A stretch of DNA of 64,000 nt from Bacillota bacterium (GTDB lineage Bacteria; Bacillota; Clostridia; Lachnospirales; Lachnospiraceae), in contig JAEYOQ010000036.1 in assembly GCA_023411555.1 (NCBI GenBank), forward strand, positions 1-64,000, read 5' to 3'. A program made the position numbers and the translations under genes. Position 1 is the first letter of the stretch. Each line of letters starts with the position of its first letter. Below are positions 16,155 through 25,342 of the stretch, piece by piece. The notes below the pieces were generated by a model that worked only from the letters and a program-made list of their open reading frames with translations, was not told the origin of the DNA and did not search any database.

Positions 16155-18803
16155 ATGAATAAGAAGATTGTCTTAATTGACGGACACAGCATTTTGAATC
16201 GGGCATTCTATGGTATGCCGGATATGACGACCTCCAAAGGTGAGCATACGAATGCAGTTCTGGGCTTTATTAATATTATGTTTAAAATCCTGGAGGAAGA
16301 AAAGCCGGAGTATCTGGCAGTCGCTTTTGATACACATCATCCGACCTTCCGTCATGATATGTTTACAGAGTACAAGGGAACAAGAAAAGGTATGCCTGAA
16401 GAGCTCAGGGAACAAGTGCCGGTAATGAAAGAAGTTCTGACGGCTATGAGGGTTCCAATTATCGAGATTCCTGGTTATGAGGCTGACGATATTCTGGGTA
16501 CCTTGGCTACCAGGGCTGAGAAAGACGGAGATCAGGTATCAATCATATCCGGTGACAGAGATTTACTACAGCTTGCCAGCGAGAAGATTAAGGTACGAAT
16601 TCCCAAGACTAAAAAAACAGGTACAGAGATAGAGGATTATTATGCAGCAGACGTAATAAACGCGTATCATGTGACTCCGACGCAGTTTATTGACTTGAAG
16701 GGACTTATGGGGGACGCTTCAGATAATATTCCAGGAGTTCCGGGAGTGGGAGAGAAGACCGCAAGCAAACTAATTGAAGCCTATAAATCGATAGAGAATA
16801 TCTATGAGCATATCGAAGAGATGTCTCCGGGAAAGGTGACGAATTCCCTGAAGGAGAATAGAGAATTGGCATTTCTGTCCAAGAAGCTGGCAACCATCTG
16901 CGTAGATTGTGACTTGGAATTTCATATAGAGGATGCGGGTCTTGATGACATGTACAATGAAGATGTATATCAGATGTTTAAAAGATTGGAATTCAAGAAT
17001 CTCTTATCACGCTTCCAAGCAAAGGAGGTTGACCGTTCCACTGGTATGGAGAAAAGCTTTTTCCTGATCGATGATCTGGGTAATGCAGATCAAGTTTTTG
17101 CTTGTATGGAGGAGAAGGGAGCCCATCCAATCGGTCTTCAGATGATTATTGAACAAAAACGTGTTCTGGGTGTGGCTCTTTGTAAGGAGGAAGAGGCAAT
17201 CTATTTAATCTCTTGTAGTGGTTTGATTACAGAGGAATATCTATGTGATAAGGCAACGAAGCTGGCTCATAACAGCTATCTTATATCTGTAATCGGCCTA
17301 AAGGAACAGCTGCCTTATTTAGCTGTTACAGAAGAAGATAATGTTTTTGATGCAGCGATTGCAGCATATTTATTAAATCCGTTGACAGACACCTATCATT
17401 ATGATGATATCGCCAGAGATTATCTGGGTATGACCGTTCCTTCCAGAGAAGATTTGCTGGGAAAGACCTCCTTAATCGACGCGGCTGATCAGAAAGCAGA
17501 AGCTTTTTTAGCATATGCCTGCTACAGCGCCTATATAGCAATGCGTGCAGCAGAACGGTTAAGGGAGCTGCTATTCCGGGCTGAGATGCTACAGCTCTTC
17601 GAGACGATTGAGATGCCGCTAATCTATACACTCTATGATATGGAGGTAAGGGGTATCCGTGTAAATAAGGCTGCATTAAAGGATTATGGAGACAAACTTA
17701 AGATTGGTATTGATAGGCTAGAGAAGAATATATATGAACTGGTCGGAGAGGAATTCAATATTAATTCTCCGAAGCAGTTGGGAGTCATTCTCTTTGAAAA
17801 GCTGCAATTACCCAATGGTAAGAAGACGAAGACAGGTTACTCTACCTCAGCGGATATCTTAGAGAAGCTTCAGAGTGAGCATCCGGTAATTGGCATGATT
17901 TTAGAGTATCGTCAATTAACCAAATTAAAATCCACCTATGCAGATGGATTAGCGGAGTATATTAGAGAGGATGAAAGAATCCACGGAAAGTTCCATCAAA
18001 CCATAGCTGCAACCGGACGTATTAGCAGTACCGAGCCCAACCTTCAGAATATCCCGATCCGTATGGAGCTAGGGCGGCAAATACGTAAGGTATTTATTCC
18101 GAAGGAGGATTATGTATTCCTGGATGCGGATTATTCTCAGATTGAGCTTCGCGTATTAGCACATATGTCTGGGGACGAGCGTCTCATCAATGCATACCGT
18201 GAGGCTAAGGATATTCACCGTATTACAGCATCAGAGGTGTTTCATATTCCCTTTGATGAGGTTACATCGGCACAGAGAAGCAGTGCAAAGGCTGTCAATT
18301 TTGGTATTGTCTATGGTATTAGCTCCTTTGGTTTGGGCCAGGATCTGAATATTACCAGAAAGGAAGCAGAGAGCTACATTGCGAAATACTTTGAGACTTA
18401 TCCTAAGGTGAAAGAATACTTAGACCGTTTAGTAGCAGATGCTAAGGAGTTGGGCTACAGCTCCACCTTATTCGGTCGTAGGAGACCGATACCAGAGCTT
18501 ACCTCCAGTAACTTCATGCAGCGGTCCTTTGGGGAACGAGTGGCAATGAATTCTCCAATTCAGGGAACAGCGGCTGATATCATTAAGATTGCGATGATTC
18601 GGGTGAATCAGAGACTTAAGAAGGAAGGACTACGTTCTCAGCTAATACTTCAGATACACGATGAGCTCTTAGTGGAGACTCATAAGGATGAAGTGGATAA
18701 GGTGGCGAGGATTATGGTGGAAGAGATGCAGGGAGCTGCTGAGCTGTCTGTGGTCATGGAGGCCGAGGTTAAAGAAGGCAGTAACTGGTTTGAAGCTAAA
18801 TAG
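16155..18803 (+). CDS. polA: DNA polymerase I
   Basis: An 882-residue repair and replication polymerase. The order is a 5'-3' exonuclease domain (about 1-290, with GYEADDILGT and GVPGVGEKTA), a degenerate 3'-5' exonuclease domain (about 305-480) and the family A polymerase domain. Polymerase motifs are DADYSQIELR (A), KAVNFGIVYGIS (B) and QIHDELLVE (C). The proofreading domain lacks the DxE pair; the matching segment reads IGLQMIIEQ, so proofreading is probably absent, as in many Firmicutes. coaE follows, a common arrangement. Confidence 0.97.
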   Translation: MNKKIVLIDGHSILNRAFYGMPDMTTSKGEHTNAVLGFINIMFKILEEEKPEYLAVAFDTHHPTFRHDMFTEYKGTRKGMPEELREQVPVMKEVLTAMRVPIIEIPGYEADDILGTLATRAEKDGDQVSIISGDRDLLQLASEKIKVRIPKTKKTGTEIEDYYAADVINAYHVTPTQFIDLKGLMGDASDNIPGVPGVGEKTASKLIEAYKSIENIYEHIEEMSPGKVTNSLKENRELAFLSKKLATICVDCDLEFHIEDAGLDDMYNEDVYQMFKRLEFKNLLSRFQAKEVDRSTGMEKSFFLIDDLGNADQVFACMEEKGAHPIGLQMIIEQKRVLGVALCKEEEAIYLISCSGLITEEYLCDKATKLAHNSYLISVIGLKEQLPYLAVTEEDNVFDAAIAAYLLNPLTDTYHYDDIARDYLGMTVPSREDLLGKTSLIDAADQKAEAFLAYACYSAYIAMRAAERLRELLFRAEMLQLFETIEMPLIYTLYDMEVRGIRVNKAALKDYGDKLKIGIDRLEKNIYELVGEEFNINSPKQLGVILFEKLQLPNGKKTKTGYSTSADILEKLQSEHPVIGMILEYRQLTKLKSTYADGLAEYIREDERIHGKFHQTIAATGRISSTEPNLQNIPIRMELGRQIRKVFIPKEDYVFLDADYSQIELRVLAHMSGDERLINAYREAKDIHRITASEVFHIPFDEVTSAQRSSAKAVNFGIVYGISSFGLGQDLNITRKEAESYIAKYFETYPKVKEYLDRLVADAKELGYSSTLFGRRRPIPELTSSNFMQRSFGERVAMNSPIQGTAADIIKIAMIRVNQRLKKEGLRSQLILQIHDELLVETHKDEVDKVARIMVEEMQGAAELSVVMEAEVKEGSNWFEAK

Positions 18804-18872
18804 AGCGAACACAATCTAATTCAAAAGGTTATATATAGTCGTATAAAATGCAAAAGGGGATTGGATATACAG

Positions 18873-19466
18873 ATGAAGGTTATTGGTTTAACTGGCGGTA
18901 TAGGCAGCGGAAAATCTCTGGTAGCAGGGATTATGAAGGAGCAATATGGAGCCGCTATCCTAGATACCGATCAGATTGCGAAGGAACAGATGGAGCCGGG
19001 CGGGGCAAGCTATCAGGAGGTAGTTGATTTCTTTGGCAAAGGTATTCTGTCAGCCGATGGTACGATTGATCGGAGCAGGCTAGCTGCCCTGGTATTTGAT
19101 AACAAGGAGTACAGGCTACGAATTAATGAGATTACCCATCCTAAGGTTTTAGTCGAGGTAAGGAGAAAAATTGATCAACATAGACAGTTGCAGGATGTTC
19201 CCTATCTTTTGATTGAAACTGCTTTGATGATTGAGTCTGGCTATAACTTTGTATGTGATGAAGTATGGTATGTGTTTGCTCCGGAGGAGCAGCGTAGAAG
19301 CTGGTTGCAAAGTAAAAGAGGCTATACCGATGAAAAGATAGAAGCTATCATTCAAAACCAATGTAAGGAACAAGATTTTAGGAGCCATTTCCCGAAGGTC
19401 ATCGAGAATATCGGGGATATGGATTGGCTACGAGAGCAGGTGGCTGCTCTGATAGAGAAACTATAA
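18873..19466 (+). CDS. coaE: Dephospho-CoA kinase
   Basis: A 197-residue P-loop kinase that phosphorylates dephospho-CoA, the last step of coenzyme A synthesis. The N-terminal GLTGGIGSGKS is the Walker A motif, followed by DTDQIAKE and the lid region with RRSWLQSKRGYTDEKI. ATG 18873 places the P-loop at the usual distance from the N-terminus; an in-frame TTG at 18861 overlaps the purine-rich site. It lies 69 bases after polA and is probably co-transcribed. Confidence 0.95.
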   Translation: MKVIGLTGGIGSGKSLVAGIMKEQYGAAILDTDQIAKEQMEPGGASYQEVVDFFGKGILSADGTIDRSRLAALVFDNKEYRLRINEITHPKVLVEVRRKIDQHRQLQDVPYLLIETALMIESGYNFVCDEVWYVFAPEEQRRSWLQSKRGYTDEKIEAIIQNQCKEQDFRSHFPKVIENIGDMDWLREQVAALIEKL

Positions 19467-19504
19467 CACGGCACTATTTGCAAGGTTGTTGGCATTATAA
19501 AGGT

Positions 19505-19532
19505 TTGTTATTTCAAAAGATGCTGTTATAAT
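19505..19532 (+). promoter_or_regulatory. Promoter of the symporter gene
   Basis: TTGTTA (19505-19510) and TATAAT (19527-19532) have a 16-base spacer, about 30 bases before the start codon. Confidence 0.55.
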
Positions 19533-19563
19533 AAAAGTAGATAGAGAAGGGAGGAGCTTTAAA

Positions 19564-20817
19564 TTGAAGAGCTTTATAAAAAATTATCAGATGTCTTTAC
19601 TTTTATTATTAGCAGTATTGGTTGGTGGTGGCCTTGGTATAGTAATGGGACCTGAGGCCAAGGTATTGGAGCCCTTTGGGCAAATTTATCTTAACCTTAT
19701 GTTTACCTTGATCGTACCCTTGGTGTTCTTTAGTGTTGCATCCTCCATTGCGGGAATGAGTGCAATGAACCGACTGGGTAAAATAATTATTAATATAGTT
19801 ATTATATTCTCAATCACAGCGATTTTATCTGGTGTCCTAGCTATCATAGGTGTTTTTATGTTCAACCCTACTGAGGGCTTGGCGCAGGATACAATCAATG
19901 CGATATTATCTGGTTCCGGAGATGACATTGTTGCAGAGGCGGAGCAGTTATCCTTACCTCAGCAATTAGTAAATACAATTACCGTAGGGGATTTCTCGGA
20001 GTTGTTCTCTCGAAGCAAGATGCTTCCGTTAATTATCTTCTCCCTTATGTTTGGAATTGCAACGGTTATGGCTGGAGAGAAAGCGAGACCTGTCAAGGAA
20101 TTTGTAAATGCGACCTCAGAAGTCTTGATGAAGATGATAAAAATAATAATGTATTATGCTCCGATTGGTTTGGGCTGCTATTTTGCATCCGTCATTGGCC
20201 AATTAGGAACACAGATACTTGAGGGATATTTAAGGGTATTCCTGTTATATCTTGGTTTATCCGTAATTAATTATTTTCTATTCTTTAGTATCTATGCTTA
20301 TGTGGCAGCGGGTAAGACCGGCGTAAAGGTATTTTGGAAAAATGCTTTGGCACCAACTGTTACAGCACTTGCAACCTGCTCCAGTGCGGCCACAATTCCT
20401 GTGAATCTGGAAGCTACAAAGCGAATTGGGGTGCCAAAGGATATCACCGAGACAGTTATTCCATTGGGAGTAAATACGCATAAGGATGGTTCTGTGATAG
20501 GCGGTGTATTGAAGGTTGTGTTCTTATTCGGACTGTTTGGTAGAGAAATAAACAGCCCTAGTGCTATTCTTCAAATCCTGGCCGTTGGCTTCCTGGTAGG
20601 TGCTGTTATGGGTGCTATACCCGGTGGTGGTCTGATTGGAGAGATGCTCATTATCAGTATCTTTGGTTTTCCGGCAGCAGCCCTACCGGTTATTGCAGTG
20701 ATCAGTACAATCATTGATGCACCTGCAACCGTTCTTAATTCTACCGGTAATACCGTTTGTGCGATGCTGGCGGCTAGATTCGTCGATGGCAAGAGATGGT
20801 TACAGAAGACGGAATAA
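19564..20817 (+). CDS. Dicarboxylate/amino acid:cation symporter (DAACS family)
   Basis: A 417-residue membrane protein of the SDF/GltP family, which moves dicarboxylates or acidic/neutral amino acids with Na+ or H+. Eight or so membrane segments, a serine-rich re-entrant loop (ATCSSAATIPVNLEA), GVNTHKDGSVIGG and IIDAPATVLNSTGNTVC in the transport core fit the family. The start is TTG 19564, preceded by AAGGGAGGAG; no ATG is better placed. It has its own promoter and terminator. The substrate is not certain. Confidence 0.9.
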   Translation: MKSFIKNYQMSLLLLLAVLVGGGLGIVMGPEAKVLEPFGQIYLNLMFTLIVPLVFFSVASSIAGMSAMNRLGKIIINIVIIFSITAILSGVLAIIGVFMFNPTEGLAQDTINAILSGSGDDIVAEAEQLSLPQQLVNTITVGDFSELFSRSKMLPLIIFSLMFGIATVMAGEKARPVKEFVNATSEVLMKMIKIIMYYAPIGLGCYFASVIGQLGTQILEGYLRVFLLYLGLSVINYFLFFSIYAYVAAGKTGVKVFWKNALAPTVTALATCSSAATIPVNLEATKRIGVPKDITETVIPLGVNTHKDGSVIGGVLKVVFLFGLFGREINSPSAILQILAVGFLVGAVMGAIPGGGLIGEMLIISIFGFPAAALPVIAVISTIIDAPATVLNSTGNTVCAMLAARFVDGKRWLQKTE

Positions 20818-20840
20818 GTGTTTGAACTATAATTTATTTT

Positions 20841-20886
20841 GGGAGACAGATGGGTTGGAAGCGACTGCAGTCTGTCTTCCTTTTTT
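20841..20886 (+). terminator. Terminator of the symporter gene
   Basis: GGGAGACAGA pairs with TCTGTCTTCC, followed by six T. Confidence 0.85.
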
Positions 20887-21023
20887 ATGCATATATGCAC
20901 CTTGCAATTCTGAACACGAATAACGGAAAAAGTAAACATTTTTCGCTATGTCGTATTACATAATTTGCAGGGCTGAACGGTTGCCGTCAAGGTACTTTGC
21001 TAACAGTCACCTTCTAAATTTTC

Positions 21024-21052
21024 TTGACAAATTGGTGGAAATGAGGGATACT
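21024..21052 (+). promoter_or_regulatory. Promoter of the WalJ-like gene
   Basis: TTGACA (21024-21029) and GATACT (21047-21052) with a 17-base spacer, about 50 bases before the ATG. Confidence 0.6.
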
Positions 21053-21104
21053 CTGTTTATTGTTATAGAAAAGCTGTAAATTAGCATAGAATAGGAAGAT
21101 TATA

Positions 21105-21896
21105 ATGAAATTATGCAGTATTGCAAGTGGTAGTAGTGGAAACTGCATTTATGTTGGCAGCCAAAATACAAACTTATTGGTGGATGCCGGTATTAGTGCA
21201 AAGCGCATTGAAAATGGATTGAATGGAATCGATATTATGCCGGATACAATTCAGGGTATTTTAATTACTCATGAGCATTCGGACCATATAGCTGGGCTTG
21301 GAATAATGGCCCGCAGGTATCATATACCGATTTATGCAACCTACGAGACAGCATGTGCAATCAGCCGGATTAGAAGCGTGGGAGAAATCCCTAGTGAGTT
21401 ATATCATTATGTCACTCCAAATGAAACCTTTATGATTAACGATATATGTGTGAACCCTTTCTCTACCTCCCATGATGCGGCGAAACCTGTCTGTTATACG
21501 ATGCAGTCAGAAGGTCATAAGGTCGGAATTGCAACAGATCTAGGTAAATTTGATGATTATATTGTATCTGTGCTGGAGGGCTCCGAGCTTCTATTCGTGG
21601 AAGCAAATCATGACGTTAATATGCTCATGGTCGGAAAGTATCCTTATTATCTCAAACAACGAATCTTAGGTGACAGGGGGCATCTTTCTAATGATACCTC
21701 AGCTGACTTGATCAGCCGTTTGCTTCACCCCGGTTTACGACATATATTTTTAGCACATCTTAGTAAGGAAAACAATTATGAGGAACTGGCATATGAGACG
21801 GTTTGCTGTGAACTGTCGAACAGAGGCAGTAGTTTTTCAGCCAAAAATGTAAGTGTGGCTAATAGGGAAGAACCATCCTGTATGGTTATGATATAA
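21105..21896 (+). CDS. MBL-fold metallohydrolase, YycJ/WalJ family
   Basis: A 263-residue metallo-beta-lactamase fold protein. SIASGSSGNCIYV and LLVDAGIS at the N-terminus and the metal motif THEHSDH (about residues 55-61) match the YycJ family. YycJ proteins are proposed 5'-3' exonucleases linked to mismatch repair in Bacillus; this is family knowledge, not shown here. A later aspartate (ATDLG) and the histidine in FLAHLSKENN complete the metal site. It is apparently the first gene of a unit with the ACT protein 11 bases downstream. Confidence 0.87.
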   Translation: MKLCSIASGSSGNCIYVGSQNTNLLVDAGISAKRIENGLNGIDIMPDTIQGILITHEHSDHIAGLGIMARRYHIPIYATYETACAISRIRSVGEIPSELYHYVTPNETFMINDICVNPFSTSHDAAKPVCYTMQSEGHKVGIATDLGKFDDYIVSVLEGSELLFVEANHDVNMLMVGKYPYYLKQRILGDRGHLSNDTSADLISRLLHPGLRHIFLAHLSKENNYEELAYETVCCELSNRGSSFSAKNVSVANREEPSCMVMI

Positions 21897-21907
21897 GGAG
21901 GATTAGC

Positions 21908-22180
21908 ATGAAACGAACCGTAATTACTGTAGTAGGAAAGGATACTGTAGGGATCATAGCCAGGGTATGTACATACCTTGCGAATAATAACATTAATATC
22001 CTGGATATTTCTCAAACCATCGTTCAGGGCTTTTTTAACATGATGATGATTGTAGATATGACTGGTGCTAGTAAGGATTATGAGTTTATCGCGGAGGAGC
22101 TGGAAAAGCTGGGAACTGAAATCGGAGTGATTATCAAGGCTCAACGTGAGGATATCTTTGATATGATGCACAGAATCTAA
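21908..22180 (+). CDS. ACT domain protein (UPF0237)
   Basis: A 90-residue protein consisting of an ACT domain, VVGKDTVGIIARVCTYLANNNINILDISQ, the small-molecule-binding regulatory fold. The family is UPF0237, found beside DUF711 proteins across Firmicutes, as here. The ligand is unknown. AGGAGG lies just before ATG 21908, overlapping the end of the WalJ-like gene's spacer, so the three genes look co-transcribed. Confidence 0.9.
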   Translation: MKRTVITVVGKDTVGIIARVCTYLANNNINILDISQTIVQGFFNMMMIVDMTGASKDYEFIAEELEKLGTEIGVIIKAQREDIFDMMHRI

Positions 22181-22213
22181 TGCGAATATTGCTTTCATAG
22201 ATTGGAGATCAGA

Positions 22214-23578
22214 ATGATAAACATAAACGAAGTCATCGAAACCAATAAAATGATTGAACAGGAGAATCTGGATGTCCGAACAATCACACTGGGTATCAGT
22301 CTCCTTGACTGCGTGGACCCTGACTTAGATGAATTAAATCGAAAAATATATAATAAGATAACTACAATCGCTAAGGAGCTTGTGGCTACTGGCAATAGAA
22401 TACAGAGGGAATATGGTATTCCGATAGTAAATAAACGTATATCGGTAACCCCGATATCTCTCATAGGTGCAGCTGCCTGCAAGACCTCAGAGGATTTTGT
22501 TACGATAGCGAGAACCCTAGATCGTGCAGCAACTACGGTGGGCGTGAATTTTATCGGAGGGTACTCAGCCCTGGTATCGAAAGCGATGACCACTGCTGAT
22601 GAGCTGCTTATTAGGTCTATACCGATGGCACTCAGCCAGACAGAACGGGTATGTAGCTCTGTAAATGTCGGCTCTACGAAGACCGGAATAGATATGAATG
22701 CGGTTAAGCTGTTGGGTGAGATTATTCTGAGGACGGCAGAAGCGACTAAGGAGAAGGATTCGATTGGTTGTGCGAAATTGGTTATTTTTTGCAATGCTCC
22801 GGATGATAATCCCTTTATGGCAGGTGCATTTCATGGTGTTACCGAAGGAGATGCAGTAATCAATGTAGGTGTCAGTGGACCCGGGGTTGTGAAGAAGGCG
22901 CTGGAGAATGTCAGAGGTGCTGATTTTGAACAGCTCTGTGAAACAATTAAGAAAACGGCCTTCAAGATTACCCGTGTGGGACAGCTAGTTGCCCAGGAAG
23001 CTTCCAGAATGCTTGGGATTCCCTTTGGTATCATCGACCTATCATTAGCTCCGACTCCAGCTGTCGGTGACAGTATCGCTGAGATTTTGGAAGAGATGGG
23101 CTTAGGCCGTGTCGGTGCACCCGGTACAACAGCAGCATTAGCCTTACTGAATGACCAGGTGAAAAAGGGTGGTGTTATGGCTTCTTCCTACGTAGGAGGT
23201 CTTAGCGGTGCCTTTATTCCGGTCAGTGAGGATCAAGGTATGATTAATGCAGTGGAAGCAGGAGCATTATCCTTGGAGAAGCTGGAAGCGATGACCTGTG
23301 TATGCTCGGTTGGACTTGATATGATTGCAATTCCGGGAGATACCAAGGCTACCACCATCTCTGGCATCATAGCAGATGAGATGGCAATCGGTATGATTAA
23401 TCAGAAGACCACTGCGGTTCGTATTATCCCTGTCATTGGTAAAGGAGTGGGAGAGCGTGTGGAATTCGGTGGATTACTCGGTTATGCACCCGTAATGAGG
23501 GTGAATCCCTTTGATTGCGATGACTTCATAAACCGTGGAGGTAGAATTCCTGCTCCGATTCATAGCTTCAAAAATTAA
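22214..23578 (+). CDS. DUF711 (UPF0210, PFL family) protein
   Basis: A 454-residue cytoplasmic protein of the UPF0210/DUF711 family, often annotated PFL family for a distant likeness to glycyl-radical enzyme folds. Conserved stretches include VRTITLGISLLDC, NVGSTKTGIDMN and GRVGAPGTTAALALL. No activity is firmly established. ATG 22214 with GGAG six bases upstream is preferred to TTG 22202. It is coupled with the ACT gene, which suggests a shared regulatory ligand. Confidence 0.9.
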   Translation: MININEVIETNKMIEQENLDVRTITLGISLLDCVDPDLDELNRKIYNKITTIAKELVATGNRIQREYGIPIVNKRISVTPISLIGAAACKTSEDFVTIARTLDRAATTVGVNFIGGYSALVSKAMTTADELLIRSIPMALSQTERVCSSVNVGSTKTGIDMNAVKLLGEIILRTAEATKEKDSIGCAKLVIFCNAPDDNPFMAGAFHGVTEGDAVINVGVSGPGVVKKALENVRGADFEQLCETIKKTAFKITRVGQLVAQEASRMLGIPFGIIDLSLAPTPAVGDSIAEILEEMGLGRVGAPGTTAALALLNDQVKKGGVMASSYVGGLSGAFIPVSEDQGMINAVEAGALSLEKLEAMTCVCSVGLDMIAIPGDTKATTISGIIADEMAIGMINQKTTAVRIIPVIGKGVGERVEFGGLLGYAPVMRVNPFDCDDFINRGGRIPAPIHSFKN

Positions 23579-23631
23579 GAAAAAAGTTAACAGGACCGTT
23601 ACAATAAGTTTATCGTAAATTAATCAGAGTA

Positions 23632-23660
23632 TTTACATTAGTTCTGAGAAATAATATAAT
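23632..23660 (+). promoter_or_regulatory. Promoter of pepD
   Basis: TTTACA (23632-23637) and TATAAT (23655-23660) with a 17-base spacer. The leader that follows is about 127 bases and contains GAACCGAG (23685-23692) perfectly complementary to CTCGGTTC (23741-23748), closing a possible RNA structure. Confidence 0.6.
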
Positions 23661-23793
23661 TATAATAATGTAAATAATTAACTTGAACCGAGCCATGATT
23701 TCCTTCGTCTAATGTTTAACATAACTTGGAGAGATTGCTTCTCGGTTCTTTCATCGGTTTGCGGTTAAGAACTACAGAAAGGTGGTAACACAA

Positions 23794-25260
23794 ATGGACA
23801 AGACCCTAGAAAAGTTAGATTATAAAGGAATATTTCACTATTTTAGTGAGATTTCAAAGATACCGAGAGGTTCAGGAAATGAGAAGGCAATCAGCGATTA
23901 TCTGGTTTCCTATGCAAAGGAGCATGGATTAGAGTATACTCAGGATTCTGCTAATAATGTGATTATGATCAAGGAGGCAACCCCCGGATATGAGGAGGAG
24001 CCTGCCATTATATTACAAGGGCACATGGATATGGTATGTGAGAAGCGCAAGGACTATACCCATGATTTCTTAAAGGATGGAATTAAGCTGGTTGTAGACG
24101 GAGATTTTCTCTGTGCGGACGGCACTACCTTAGGTGGAGATAATGGAGTTGCAGTGGTATATATTTTAGCTATGCTATCCGATGAAGGTCTGGGGCATCC
24201 CCGACTGGAAGCAATTATTACCACGGACGAAGAGATGGGGCTGAACGGTGCTAAGGCACTGGATCTGTCGAAGCTTAAGGGAAAATACCTGATTAATCTT
24301 GACTCGGAGGAAGAAGACTGTGTGCTAACTAGCTGTGCAGGTGGTATGAGATGCAATTGTGTTCTTCCTATTCAGAGAGTAGAAGCAAAGGGTATGAGAA
24401 TGAAGCTTAGCCTTGGAGGTATGCAAGGTGGTCATTCCGGATCCGATATCGATAAGAATAGAAGCAATGCACCCAAATTACTTGGAAGGTTGCTATTCGA
24501 GCTACGTGAAATGAGCGATTTCTCATTGATTCGTATTCAGGGCGGCTTTAAGGATAATGTTATTCCCAGAGAGGCAGAAGCTGAGCTTCTAATCGAAGGA
24601 AATGAGAAGGAAGAGATAAATAAGATCAGAGAAAATATTGCGCAGCTGATGAAAGGGTATCAGCAGGAATTATCCGCTAGCGAGCCAAATCTGAAATATG
24701 AGCTTGAAGAACTTGGAGAAGATACCTTTCAGGTGTTACATCCCGTATCTTTTGAGAAAATGCTATTCATGCTGGTTAATATGCCAAATGGAGTTCAGGT
24801 AATGAGCTCACATATTCCTGGTTTGGTAGAAAGCTCACTAAACCTGGGAATATTAAATACGGAGGAAGATCATGTGCTGTTTACGGATGCAATTCGTAGC
24901 TCCCTATACAGCTATAAGCATTTTATGAGCAATCAATTAAATTATATGATCAGCTTCTTGGGGGGAGAGTTCAGTGAATATGCGGAGTATCCGGGCTGGG
25001 AATATAAACCGGAATCATTGCTTCGCGAGCATTATAAGAGACTGTATAAGGAGAGCACCGGAAAGGAAATGAGAGTAGAAGCGATACATGCTGGTTTGGA
25101 ATGTGGTATTATTAGCGAGAAGCTGCCGGGCATTGATGCAATCTCCATTGGACCAGATATGTTTAATGTTCATACGATCGATGAGAAGTTGAACATTCCT
25201 TCGACGATACGTGTATATAAACTACTTGAAAAGACAGTCAGTGAAAAGATAAGAGCATAG
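23794..25260 (+). CDS. pepD: Aminoacyl-histidine dipeptidase (PepD, M20 family)
   Basis: A 488-residue zinc-dependent cytosolic peptidase that splits Xaa-His dipeptides and related substrates. The M20 metal-binding segments are QGHMDMVCEK (about residue 80), TTLGGDNGVAV, TTDEEMGLNGA and LDSEEED, and the C-terminal half carries GLECGIISEKLPGIDAISIGP. Length and order match PepD/carnosinase-like enzymes. ATG 23794 follows GAAAGGTGG; a GTG 12 bases upstream is within the binding site. Confidence 0.93.
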   Translation: MDKTLEKLDYKGIFHYFSEISKIPRGSGNEKAISDYLVSYAKEHGLEYTQDSANNVIMIKEATPGYEEEPAIILQGHMDMVCEKRKDYTHDFLKDGIKLVVDGDFLCADGTTLGGDNGVAVVYILAMLSDEGLGHPRLEAIITTDEEMGLNGAKALDLSKLKGKYLINLDSEEEDCVLTSCAGGMRCNCVLPIQRVEAKGMRMKLSLGGMQGGHSGSDIDKNRSNAPKLLGRLLFELREMSDFSLIRIQGGFKDNVIPREAEAELLIEGNEKEEINKIRENIAQLMKGYQQELSASEPNLKYELEELGEDTFQVLHPVSFEKMLFMLVNMPNGVQVMSSHIPGLVESSLNLGILNTEEDHVLFTDAIRSSLYSYKHFMSNQLNYMISFLGGEFSEYAEYPGWEYKPESLLREHYKRLYKESTGKEMRVEAIHAGLECGIISEKLPGIDAISIGPDMFNVHTIDEKLNIPSTIRVYKLLEKTVSEKIRA

Positions 25261-25342
25261 TATTTGTATTGACATACGTATTTTATTAAACAACGGGAAT
25301 AAGCTTTCGATTAAGCCTTTATATATATTAGGAGATGAAAAG

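Noticed and set aside
23645..23670. PerR/Fur-like palindrome in ATAATATAATTATAATAATG
   Set aside because: Very AT-rich and only a partial match; it is better explained as the -10 region of the pepD promoter.
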